Below, piece by piece: positions 28,846 through 35,994 of a DNA stretch of 64,000 nt. The stretch covers positions 620,001 through 684,000 of the forward strand of contig CBDCVJ010000087.1 of the NCBI GenBank assembly GCA_965222975.1, in the 5' to 3' direction. The stretch is from UBA6168 sp965222975 (lineage in GTDB: Bacteria; Bacteroidota; Bacteroidia; Chitinophagales; Saprospiraceae). The translations under genes were made by a program, and so were the position numbers. The first letter of the stretch is position 1, and each line of letters opens with the position of its first letter. The notes under the pieces were generated by a model, which saw nothing but the letters and a program-made list of their open reading frames with translations, had not been told where the DNA came from and did not search any database.

Positions 28846-29724
28846 ATGAAAAAACTAAACCTAAAACAAGAAGTCTTCGACCTTTATGACGACTATGTGC
28901 ATAGCAAAATAGACCGCCGTCAATTTGTCGAACATCTCAGTGCTTATGCCGTTGGTGGGCTTTCCGTCACGGCCATCCTCGATTACTTAATGCCTAATTA
29001 TAAGGACAGGCAGCAAGTGCTGGTTGATGACGACCGCCTGAAAACGGAGATCATAGAGTACAACTCGCCGAAGGGCGGGGGAAAAATCAAAGGCCAACTC
29101 TCAAGACTGGTCAATAACTCAGGAAAAGTGCCGGGCATCATCGTTGTGCATGAAAATCGGGGACTAAATCCACACATTGCTGATGTGGGCAGAAGGGCTG
29201 CTTTGGAAGGTTTTATCTCCCTGGCGCCGGACGCATTGACCCCTCTTGGCGGCTATCCCGGTAACGATGACGAAGGCAGAACTATGCAGCGTCAACGTGA
29301 CCGCAATGAAATGCTCGAAGATTTCATAGCAGCTTTCGAACATTTGAAAAACCATCCTGAATGTACAGGAAAAGTAGGGGTTGTCGGCTTCTGTTTCGGC
29401 GGATGGGTTTCCAATATGATGGCCGCAAAAGTACCCGACCTAATGGCTGCCGTTCCTTTTTATGGAGGGCAAGCTCCTGTCGAAGAAGTACCCAATATCA
29501 AAGCGCCACTCCTATTACAATTTGCAGCATTTGATCAACGGGTCAATGCTGGCTGGCCGGATTATGCGAAAGCATTGCAGGATAACAACAAAGAATACAG
29601 TGCCCACCTTTATCCCGATGTTAAGCATGGTTTTCATAATGATACAACTCCCCGGTATGATCAGGATGCAGCACGGCTTGCCTGGCGGCGAACTATTGGA
29701 TTTTTTAAAGAAAAATTAAAATGA
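28846..29724 (+). CDS. Dienelactone hydrolase family protein
   Basis: A 292-residue alpha/beta hydrolase. The catalytic triad is visible as C183 in GFCFGGW, D230 in FDQRVN and H261 in KHGFHND, with the activating glutamate E103 in HENRGL. The N terminus has DRRQFVEHLSAYAVGG, which looks like a twin-arginine (Tat) export signal, so the enzyme is probably periplasmic. Family members open dienelactones or act as general ester hydrolases. It lies 12 bases downstream of the receptor gene, suggesting that the two handle the same compound (inference). Confidence 0.9.
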   Translation: MKKLNLKQEVFDLYDDYVHSKIDRRQFVEHLSAYAVGGLSVTAILDYLMPNYKDRQQVLVDDDRLKTEIIEYNSPKGGGKIKGQLSRLVNNSGKVPGIIVVHENRGLNPHIADVGRRAALEGFISLAPDALTPLGGYPGNDDEGRTMQRQRDRNEMLEDFIAAFEHLKNHPECTGKVGVVGFCFGGWVSNMMAAKVPDLMAAVPFYGGQAPVEEVPNIKAPLLLQFAAFDQRVNAGWPDYAKALQDNNKEYSAHLYPDVKHGFHNDTTPRYDQDAARLAWRRTIGFFKEKLK

Positions 29725-30002
29725 CGCTATCCAAATAAATCGCAGTTCAAAATGTAGGGCAATTTTTATTGGCTGATTTGGAGTGATTAATTTAATAAGT
29801 GATTTCTTATAAAAAAGTGAGGGTTATGAACTGATCATTTCGTTTACTTTCAATACAATTATTTTTCCCCAACCACTCAAATTGTCATAGACGTTTTTTT
29901 TAAAACACCTTAAATTTAATTGTAAAGGTAGGCTGATTTCCATTTTTTCTTTTCTATCACATTTTTTTAATTTTTGAACAATTCTATTTAGGGAAAAGGA
30001 AA

Positions 30003-30038
30003 AAAATAATCCCGTATTTTAATCGGGATTATTATTTT
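30003..30038. terminator. Hairpin terminator
   Basis: AATAATCCCG / CGGGATTATT stem with T-rich 3' side, 280 bases after the hydrolase gene. Confidence 0.5.
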
Positions 30039-30090
30039 CCAAATCCCTTATCACAAAAAATTATTCACTTTTTCCTTTTTCCGAGTGGAG

Positions 30091-30121
30091 GTTTACTAAA
30101 TTTTTGGAAATTTAGCAAATC
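30091..30121. repeat. TTTACTAAATTT...AAATTTAGCAAA hairpin, copy 1
   Basis: Inverted repeat of about 13 bases per arm. Related copies lie at 52643-52673 and, reversed, at 52688-52718. Confidence 0.55.
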
Positions 30122-30168
30122 GTGAAGCCCAATCAATGGGGCATATATTTATTAAAAAATTAGTAGCT

Positions 30169-30306
30169 GTTCAGCACTGTCCAGTAGTCGGGAGATTTAT
30201 CTCCCGAGCCCACCATTTTTTTATGAAAAATAATTCCCGTTTTATTTTCTTGAACGTTATCTGCAATTGAGAGATAAACCTCCCGACTACATGGACAGTG
30301 CTGAAC
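30169..30306. repeat. Long inverted repeat with 35-base arms
   Basis: Arms 30169-30203 and 30271-30306 match with one mismatch and one single-base gap. The GTAGTCGGGA / TCCCGACTAC core is shared with the perfect inverted repeat at 59981-60075. Confidence 0.7.
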
Positions 30307-30441
30307 GGATACAAAAATTAGATCAAACCTTCCTTTTCTTTTTTCCATCATTTTGGCTTATTAAAGTTTTGGCCTTTCAGATAAATTTCTTCTTTTAATT
30401 TAAAGTAAAAAACTACCTTCATCCGTCTTCCTCAAAAACAG

Positions 30442-31014
30442 ATGTCGCCAACGATAATGGCAGAAACAAAAAAGCAAAACGTCAAGGTTACAGAAGTCGT
30501 CAGGGAGTACAGCGGTCGTCTTTTTCGGTTCATCCGTAGCCGGGTGTCTTCTCCTGCCGATGCAGAGGATATCTTGCAAGAGGTGTGGTATCAATTCAAT
30601 CGGGTGGTAGATACCGAGCCGATTGAGCAGGTGAGTGGCTGGCTGTTTCGCGTGGCTCGCAATCGCATCACTGACCGCTACCGCAAGAAGAAGGATGAAA
30701 GGTTAGAGGATTTTGCTTATGAAGATGAGGAGGGCGATTTATTATTTCGGGAAATATTGCTGTCGGACGACAAGACACCCGAAACAGAAATGTTTCGCCA
30801 ACTCTTCTGGGAGGCGTTGGAAGAAGCCCTCGACGAATTGCCGGAAAACCAGCGCAATGCGTTCGTTTGGAATGAACTGGATGGCGAAACCCTCCAGCAA
30901 ATCGCCGACCGCACGGGTGAAAACCTCAAGACTATAATTTCCCGCAAGCGCTACGCCGTCCAGCATTTGCGTAAGCGACTACAGACTTTATATGAAGAAT
31001 TTTTAGAGTATTGA
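30442..31014 (+). CDS. ECF-type RNA polymerase sigma factor
   Basis: A 190-residue sigma-70 family protein. Region 2 is seen in LFRFIRSRVSSPADAEDILQ and GWLFRVARNRITDRYR, and region 4 in LPENQRNAFVWNELDGETLQ followed by the helix-turn-helix. No region 3 is present, as expected for ECF factors. ATG 30442 is used; ATG 30457 (MAETKK) is an alternative start. No classical anti-sigma gene follows; the next gene is a small two-helix membrane protein that may serve that role (inference). Confidence 0.9.
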   Translation: MSPTIMAETKKQNVKVTEVVREYSGRLFRFIRSRVSSPADAEDILQEVWYQFNRVVDTEPIEQVSGWLFRVARNRITDRYRKKKDERLEDFAYEDEEGDLLFREILLSDDKTPETEMFRQLFWEALEEALDELPENQRNAFVWNELDGETLQQIADRTGENLKTIISRKRYAVQHLRKRLQTLYEEFLEY

Positions 31015-31103
31015 ATCGGTGTATTGGTATATCGGTGTATCGGTACATGGTGAGACGAGCCTTGTACCGATACACCGTTAGACCGAAACACCGCTAAACC
31101 GAT
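31014..31103. repeat. Tandem-unit hairpin after the sigma gene
   Basis: Arms built of repeated ATCGGTGTAT / ATACACCGAT units, left arm about 31014-31047 and right arm about 31063-31103, filling the gap between two genes. Confidence 0.55.
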
Positions 31104-31109
31104 CAACTC

Positions 31110-31460
31110 ATGTTCCGCAATCAAAACTCCGACCGACGGATTCCTGGGCCGCTGAAAGGCTTGTTTTTTTTGATAATGGCAGCCTTGTTTTTATTTGTTT
31201 TGGGAAATGTCATCATGTTTCTCTGGAATGAAATATTGGCCAATGCCACAGGTGTTAAAACGCTTAATTTTTGGGAGGCGCTTGGTCTGTTTGTGCTGGC
31301 CCGTATTTTATTCGGCGGTTTCCGGTTTGGCCCTCGGCATAAGCCGTGGAGAGGATATAAACGCAGAAAGGCATGGCGGGAAAAATGGATGAGCATGAAC
31401 GAAGAGGAGCGGGCGGCTTTTAAGCAGCAGTGGCGGGAGCGGTGCGGGAAGAAAGATTGA
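31110..31460 (+). CDS. Small two-helix membrane protein downstream of the sigma factor
   Basis: 116 residues: basic N terminus, two hydrophobic segments (about 18-38 and 55-70), and a very basic C-terminal cytoplasmic tail with a MNEEERAAFKQQWRER helix. No family name can be given. It sits 95 bases after the ECF sigma gene on the same strand with only a hairpin between, so joint expression is likely. It may tether or regulate the sigma factor, but this is speculation. Confidence 0.65.
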   Translation: MFRNQNSDRRIPGPLKGLFFLIMAALFLFVLGNVIMFLWNEILANATGVKTLNFWEALGLFVLARILFGGFRFGPRHKPWRGYKRRKAWREKWMSMNEEERAAFKQQWRERCGKKD

Positions 31461-31551
31461 AATTTATTTGGAGGATATGAATTATTGGATTGACTCCATT
31501 CGAAAATGATTGGGAACATACGAAAATTTATTTCTCAAAGAAGAATTTATT

Positions 31552-31960
31552 TTACGGGTTACGGCAACGTCCTAAACGTTCATATAATAATTTAGCTTCT
31601 GGATTTTCTTCTGATACGTCCAAAACGAAGTGACTATTTTTTGTCTTGTTTGCCTTTTTCATGAAAGCATGAATTAATTCTGTTTTCACTACCGTACACT
31701 TTTTGGAAACGACTGATTTTCATGCCTGAAAGAAGGAAAATTTAGGGAGAGAGGTGTGTTTTTTTTGTTTTTTTGCAGAAAAAACAAAAAAAACACACCT
31801 CTCTCCCTCTAGGTTTCTTCGCCTTTGGCCTGAAAACGGATATAAAACAAAAAGTGTACGGTAGTGAAATTCTGTTCCGAGCCCTTTGCCTCTGTAAATT
31901 GGTTCAATTCCTAAATGTGCCAGAACGATTTTTAATTTAAAACATTGGCTTCCAATGATT
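31552..31960 (-). pseudogene. GNAT acetyltransferase relic interrupted by a MITE
   Basis: On the minus strand the flanks of the MITE read AHLGIEPIYRGKGLGTE and then LIHAFMKKANK...LDVSEENPEAKLLYERLG, the acetyl-CoA-binding R/Q-x-x-G-x-G/A region and C-terminal end of a GNAT acetyltransferase. Taking out the element plus one 8-bp duplication (31677-31868) joins these in one frame. An in-frame stop lies upstream near 31960, and the N-terminal half is missing. It ends at TAA 31552. A decayed gene, not functional. Confidence 0.8.
31685..31868. mobile_element. MITE, 184 bp, full-length copy (family A)
   Basis: Perfect 20-bp terminal inverted repeats TTCACTACCGTACACTTTTT (31685-31704 and, reversed, 31849-31868), flanked by a perfect 8-bp direct repeat ATTCTGTT (31677-31684 and 31869-31876). 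The inside folds into a hairpin with arms GGGAGAGAGGTGTG / CACACCTCTCTCCC. It has no coding capacity, so a transposase elsewhere must move it. The insertion site is a GNAT gene whose frame is restored by removing the element. Confidence 0.92.
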
Positions 31961-32199
31961 TAAAAAATATTTCAAAAAAGTTCTAATTCCTTAAAGTAAT
32001 TTCCCCCCTCATCCGTCCTCCATATTGTAAGGCAAAAAATTTCAAACTACGTAGCCAAAAATGAGCCGATGAAAGCAGGCTGCCAACCACGTTGGCGTAG
32101 GGTTTTGTTTTCCGAAATCACCCATATTTTTTCACAGAGAAATAGCCAAGGGTTATTCATTTAATTTGAAAATCCTCGGCCATTTCAAAAAATTAAATC

Positions 32200-32493
32200 A
32201 TGAGACCATTCCGGTTTTTCTTTGCTGCCTCCTTAGGTATTATTTTATTCTTTTTCCTTGCCAAGTTCGTGATAGCGGCATTGTTAATGGCTGCGGTTTT
32301 GAGTGTCATATTTTTCTTTGGCAGAAAAATCAAGCATTTTTTCCAACGCCTTAGTTGGGAAGAAGATAGCTATTATGATGGTAAGGATCGATTTATCAAA
32401 GGTCGTCCAAAATGGAAAGGCGACATGCTGATGGATTATCCAACAAAACGTCGTCAGATGTGGTCTGACGCACGGGTCATTAAAATTCAATAA
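32200..32493 (+). CDS. Small membrane protein, unknown function
   Basis: 97 residues. Two closely spaced hydrophobic segments occupy about residues 5-45 (LGIILFFFLAKFVIAALLMA), followed by a basic cytoplasmic tail with several tyrosines and lysines. It lies 100 bases before an Hsp20 gene on the same strand. No family recognised. ATG 32200 gives the best start. Confidence 0.65.
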   Translation: MRPFRFFFAASLGIILFFFLAKFVIAALLMAAVLSVIFFFGRKIKHFFQRLSWEEDSYYDGKDRFIKGRPKWKGDMLMDYPTKRRQMWSDARVIKIQ

Positions 32494-32500
32494 TTTTTTT

Positions 32501-32583
32501 TGCTATTGGTGTTTTGCTGTTAGCTATTGGCAGAGCAGAGGCAAGCCAACAGCTAATAGCCAATGCCAATAGCCAACAAAACT
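32501..32583. repeat. Tandem-unit hairpin before hsp20
   Basis: Arms made of repeated GCTATTGGC / GCCAATAGC-like units, left arm 32501-32530 and right arm about 32546-32582, ending just before the Hsp20 start. Confidence 0.55.
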
Positions 32584-32592
32584 CAATTTATT

Positions 32593-33027
32593 ATGTGTTA
32601 TTCAAGAGCAAATTATCCCCATTGGGGAAGACATCATCATCACCCTCGTCACCATGCCAGGAGGTGGTGGAAAAATAAAATGGCCCAAGCTTGGGGCTAT
32701 CCACCCGTCAACGTGGAAGAACTGGATGACCGATATGAGATTCTGCTGTATGCAGCCGGTTATGACAAAGGGGAATTTGACATATCCCTTAAAGACAATA
32801 CACTGATTGTCAATGCGGAAAAACCTGATCAGGAACGGGAGGAAGCACCTGAAATGAATTGGCGCAGGCTGGAATTTCGGCCTCGTGGCTTTGAACGCTA
32901 TTTCGAGCTGAACGAGAAGATTGACAAGGATGCCATTTCTGCACAATATGCCGACGGTGTGCTAAAAGTGACTTTACCAAAAAAAGATGGTTCGGAAACC
33001 TTTCGAAAGGATATTGAAGTTCTATAA
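32593..33027 (+). CDS. Hsp20/alpha-crystallin small heat-shock protein, histidine-rich N terminus
   Basis: 144 residues from ATG 32593. The alpha-crystallin domain spans about 45-135 (VNVEELDDRYEILLYAAGYD, then the closing DGVLKVTLPKK), and a C-terminal tail ends DIEVL. Small heat-shock proteins form oligomers that hold unfolding proteins. The N-terminal arm is unusual: HWGRHHHHPRHHARRWW, rich in histidine and arginine, which could bind metal or nucleic acid. A second Hsp20 lies at 43970. A terminator follows. Confidence 0.9.
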   Translation: MCYSRANYPHWGRHHHHPRHHARRWWKNKMAQAWGYPPVNVEELDDRYEILLYAAGYDKGEFDISLKDNTLIVNAEKPDQEREEAPEMNWRRLEFRPRGFERYFELNEKIDKDAISAQYADGVLKVTLPKKDGSETFRKDIEVL

Positions 33028-33063
33028 AGATGTCGGATGGTTAAAATCAATCATCAATATTTG

Positions 33064-33086
33064 GCCCTCTTCGGAGGGCTTTTTTA
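33064..33086 (+). terminator. Rho-independent terminator after hsp20
   Basis: GCCCTC-TTCG-GAGGGC stem-tetraloop followed by seven T. Confidence 0.85.
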
Positions 33087-33173
33087 TTTTCCAAAAAATT
33101 TAATCCGTTGAACAATTATCCTCTTAATTTCGTCGGTGGTTTAAAAATAAAGCTTTAAATATCCTATTAAATT

Positions 33174-33428
33174 ATGAAAGAACTTGACCCGTCATACCTA
33201 AAGAAGCTTCGGGGGCTTCCTTTAAGCTATAAAAAAAAACCGGGTGGGATATTATTAGTAAAACATCGAATACCAAATCATTTTGAAGCTTTTGGACTAA
33301 TATTTCATCCATTTTATGAAACTGATGATTTGCCATCTACAATTCATAAAGAATCCTCACTCACTTTTCAAAATAAAAGAGTAGCCTATGAAAAAATATT
33401 AAAAATATATGGGATCAGTGAATTTTAA
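33174..33428 (+). CDS. Hypothetical protein, 84 residues
   Basis: A short soluble-looking protein (MKELDPSYLKKLRGLPLSYK) with basic N-terminal half and no membrane segment. It is preceded by a terminator and AT-rich leader, so it would have its own promoter. No family was recognised; codon use looks like its neighbours. It may be a small regulatory or phage-derived protein, but nothing in the sequence decides. Confidence 0.5.
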   Translation: MKELDPSYLKKLRGLPLSYKKKPGGILLVKHRIPNHFEAFGLIFHPFYETDDLPSTIHKESSLTFQNKRVAYEKILKIYGISEF

Positions 33429-33493
33429 ATTTCCTGATTATAACGTTTTGCGGTGATGCGTAAAATTTTTGACTTTTATTCCAGACTCTAAAA

Positions 33494-34339
33494 TCATATT
33501 ATCTCAATCCTTTTTACCACCCTCTTTTTTTCAGTCACCATATCCAAAAAGTAAATGCCAGATGTAAGACTATTTAATTCCAATTTATTATAATATGGAT
33601 TCATCGCACTGAAAGAATAAACCTCCTGCCCCACCGCATTAAAAATTCGAATAGATTTTACGGAAAAATCCGTTTCGATAGTTACCCAATCACGTGCGGG
33701 GTTTGGGTAAATACTTGCTTTCATTTTTCCTGTTTCAAACACATCCGTCCAAGGGCCCAGTTGCAAATTGTCTACAAAATTCCAGCCTTTGAGACCAGAT
33801 TCTCCAGCCATGCGGACAGTAATGAACCTACCATTATTGGGAGCAGAAAATTCAAAAGTCCGCAATGTCCAAACGTCAGGTTCGGGGATGGAAGAATAAA
33901 TGACTTGGCCAAAACTGGAAACAGACGTGGAAAGGCCAATTTCAAGGGGCATATTGGAATTGAAATTAACAGGATTGCTGGACGTGTCCGCCAATTCATA
34001 ATAGGAAAGTTGATACATGGTTCCCTCCTCCAAAGGTTGGTCTATTTCGAGGGATATTTGGTCAACTGGCCCGGTGGGTCGCTGCGAGAGAGACACATAC
34101 CAGTTGTTGCTGATGGTAGGGAAAAAACCACAGCTATCGGTCTGGACGTCCATCGCATTTTCTGTACCAACGGCAAATACGTTTTCCATGACGGCATTGA
34201 ATTCCACATTTTCCAAATTGAAAGCGCAAGTGTCGAGCGAGTGGATTTCGAAGTCGCCGTTGAGGATGGTTTGGGCATTTCCATACATAGCGACTATGGA
34301 AGTAAAAAAGATAAATGCGTAGGTCAATTTTGAATTCAT
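33494..34339 (-). CDS. Secreted protein with type A T9SS sorting domain
   Basis: 281 residues. Signal peptide (ending MYGNAQ), then a carbohydrate-binding-like jelly-roll region (TILNGDFEIHSLDTCAF ... GWNFVDNLQLGPW) and a C-terminal type A sorting domain from about 205, starting SIYPNPARDWVTIET and ending GIYFLDMVTEKKRVVKRIEII. The protein would be exported by the T9SS and fixed at the cell surface. No catalytic motif was seen; a binding role is possible. Confidence 0.88.
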   Translation of the reverse strand: MNSKLTYAFIFFTSIVAMYGNAQTILNGDFEIHSLDTCAFNLENVEFNAVMENVFAVGTENAMDVQTDSCGFFPTISNNWYVSLSQRPTGPVDQISLEIDQPLEEGTMYQLSYYELADTSSNPVNFNSNMPLEIGLSTSVSSFGQVIYSSIPEPDVWTLRTFEFSAPNNGRFITVRMAGESGLKGWNFVDNLQLGPWTDVFETGKMKASIYPNPARDWVTIETDFSVKSIRIFNAVGQEVYSFSAMNPYYNKLELNSLTSGIYFLDMVTEKKRVVKRIEII

Positions 34340-34366
34340 TTTTTTTGTTTCGCTTTCTGGATTTTT

Positions 34367-35182
34367 TCAATTTATTTTCCCATATATTTTTTCAAGCTCA
34401 TTAAATACCTCTGGCATTGCTGATTTAAATTTTTCATTAAATACAAACCAATGCACGACCGCCACTGCCATCACATTTAAATCATTTAACCCCACCCATT
34501 TTTCCACTGCATCTTTTGAAAAGCGGCTGATGGTTTCCAATCGTTTCCACACGTCCTCTGGCAGTTTGGGCATTTCCACTTCCGGGTGGCAGCGCATAAA
34601 AACTTTTGCATATTCATAAAGCCCAATGTGGAAATATTTTTTGGGCTCGGCGAAACCGACCATCAATTGTTCAGCAGAAAACATGATCACCCCATCCTCT
34701 TCAAATATTTCTGAGGCATGCCATTGCTTTGGGTATTGAGGCGAAGGGAACGGATGTGGATAGACAATGATATGCTCAAATTTATTCAACAAATAGTCTT
34801 CCTGATGAAAGGTAAGCTGCACAACAGAGGCAGCAACAACAGCCTTTACATCCGGTGGCACGTTCTCCATGCCTTTGGGCATAAATTCATTGGCTTCCAT
34901 ATAAAGGGCTACCCTGTGGCAGAATTTCGTTTTATCATCCGGCACCAGGTTTTTAAAAAAAGGGAAACGTGCTAAAAACATTTTTACCAGCCCTTCTGGC
35001 AATTTGGGTGGCTTGCGCTGATACCACCACCAATCGATCTGTGGCGACAGCATGTAAATGGCGGCCAGCATAACTACATTTGGTACAATATACCAAGAGT
35101 ATTGGTTGTTGATCTCCAGCGTCATATACGAGAACACTGCTGCACAGATGAAAAAGGGGATCATAAGGATTCTTGAAAGCAT
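34367..35182 (-). CDS. MtfA-like protein lacking the zinc-peptidase motif
   Basis: 271 residues: two N-terminal transmembrane helices (about 5-47), then a domain like MtfA, a zinc-dependent peptidase (M90-like). Matching landmarks are FEHIIVYPHPFPSP, an EEDGVIMFSAEQL block and a C-terminal helix block. The family's HExxH motif should follow HIGL, but here it reads YEYAK (189-193), so both zinc histidines are replaced and the third ligand region reads AVAVVHWFVF. It is thus probably not a peptidase. It lies head-to-tail with the next lipoprotein gene, separated by a hairpin. Confidence 0.75.
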   Translation of the reverse strand: MLSRILMIPFFICAAVFSYMTLEINNQYSWYIVPNVVMLAAIYMLSPQIDWWWYQRKPPKLPEGLVKMFLARFPFFKNLVPDDKTKFCHRVALYMEANEFMPKGMENVPPDVKAVVAASVVQLTFHQEDYLLNKFEHIIVYPHPFPSPQYPKQWHASEIFEEDGVIMFSAEQLMVGFAEPKKYFHIGLYEYAKVFMRCHPEVEMPKLPEDVWKRLETISRFSKDAVEKWVGLNDLNVMAVAVVHWFVFNEKFKSAMPEVFNELEKIYGKIN

Positions 35183-35188
35183 AGAATT

Positions 35189-35268
35189 GGTATTGGGGTA
35201 TTGAGGTATTGGGGTATTGAAGTATTCTGCTATAAATACTTCAATACCTCAATACCCAATACCCTACT
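35189..35268. repeat. Tandem-unit hairpin between two minus-strand genes
   Basis: Arms of GGTATTGGGGTATTGAGGTA-type tandem units (35189-35225 and 35235-35266) around a nine-base loop. Its right arm reaches the stop codon of the lipoprotein gene. Confidence 0.6.
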
Positions 35269-35698
35269 GCGCCAGCCGATTGACGCCTGCATAATAAATC
35301 AAATGCCACTCGCCACTGATGATGGCAAAGCGGCGTACCATGCCGAACTGCCCCCCTTTATGGATGATGCGCTCCATGACCATTTCATCGGTAAGGGGGA
35401 TAAAGTTCCGTCTGTATTCGCTCATCTGGTAGTCCACGGGGCGCATGAGCGACCAAGTCTCTTTTTGCCAGCGAAAGGTGCCAGAGTTGATGGTCTCATG
35501 ATCTGCGTTGTCTGGAATACCTTCCAGTGGAAAAACAATGTGATTCATTTGAAAAGCACTGTCCTGATGGAACTGCTGGTAAAAAGCAGAAAACCCTTCG
35601 GGCAATTCTTCATTGGATGAAGTCGTTCCAGCGTTTTCGGTTGGCTGGTTATTGCAAGCAAACAACAACAGCAGCATTAATGGCAAAAGGTATTTCAT
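35264..35698 (-). CDS. Small lipoprotein (DUF4348-like)
   Basis: 144 residues. Signal peptide with lipobox LLLLFACNN (C15). The mature part has EGFSAFYQQFHQDSAFQMNH and a WSLMRPVDYQMSEYRRNFIP block like DUF4348 lipoproteins of Bacteroidota, whose function is unknown. It probably sits in the outer membrane facing the periplasm. It is upstream of, and probably co-transcribed with, the MtfA-like gene. Confidence 0.75.
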   Translation of the reverse strand: MKYLLPLMLLLLFACNNQPTENAGTTSSNEELPEGFSAFYQQFHQDSAFQMNHIVFPLEGIPDNADHETINSGTFRWQKETWSLMRPVDYQMSEYRRNFIPLTDEMVMERIIHKGGQFGMVRRFAIISGEWHLIYYAGVNRLAQ

Positions 35699-35818
35699 TG
35701 ATTTAGGTAAACAGCAAAATTAATCGAAGTGAGATCCCGCATTTTAATCGGGAAAGCAAAAGTAAAAAGTAGAAAGCGGCTACCACTTTTTACTTTCGCC
35801 TTTTTATGCAAGGTTCAT

Positions 35819-35927
35819 TGACATTTTTTCGTGGAACGATAAAAAAACAAGAGAGAGGGAGGTAAAAAATAAAAAATTTTCAACTTTTTATTTTTTACCT
35901 CCCTCTCTATCAGTGTTTTGAATGGCT
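35819..35927. repeat. Hairpin repeat family B, copy 2
   Basis: Related to 2281-2389: TGACATTTTTTCGTGGA start, then GAGAGAGGGAGGT ... ACCTCCCTCTCT core with AT-rich inner stem, then AGTGTTTTGAATGGC. Together with the following palindrome it fills the gap behind the lipoprotein gene. Confidence 0.6.
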
Positions 35928-35930
35928 TAT

Positions 35931-35980
35931 GTAAAAAACAAAGGGCTTCAACGGTACCGTTGAAGCCCTTTGTTTTTTAC
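35931..35980. terminator. Perfect 50-bp palindromic terminator
   Basis: Arms of 25 bases, 35931-35955 and 35956-35980, are exact reverse complements (core AAAGGGCTTCAACGGT / ACCGTTGAAGCCCTTT) with T-runs on both sides. It ends 15 bases from the stop of the metalloprotease gene. Confidence 0.85.
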
Positions 35981-35994
35981 AGTATTTCTCAAAA

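Larger units (their letters stand above)
29725..30441. other. Intergenic region with stacked hairpins
   Basis: About 720 bases without a gene. It holds a hairpin terminator (30003-30038), an AAATTTAGCAAATC hairpin (30091-30121) that recurs near 52.6 kb, and a long inverted repeat (30169-30306). The promoter of the sigma-factor gene should lie near its right end but was not recognised. Confidence 0.5.

Noticed and set aside
31685..31868. The MITE as a product of the IS4-family element at 51.3 kb
   Set aside because: Their terminal sequences differ (TTCACTACCG against TATTCTACTG) and so do their duplications (8 bp against 9 bp).
31552..31960. Acetyltransferase as an intact gene
   Set aside because: A MITE interrupts it and an upstream stop removes the N-terminal half.
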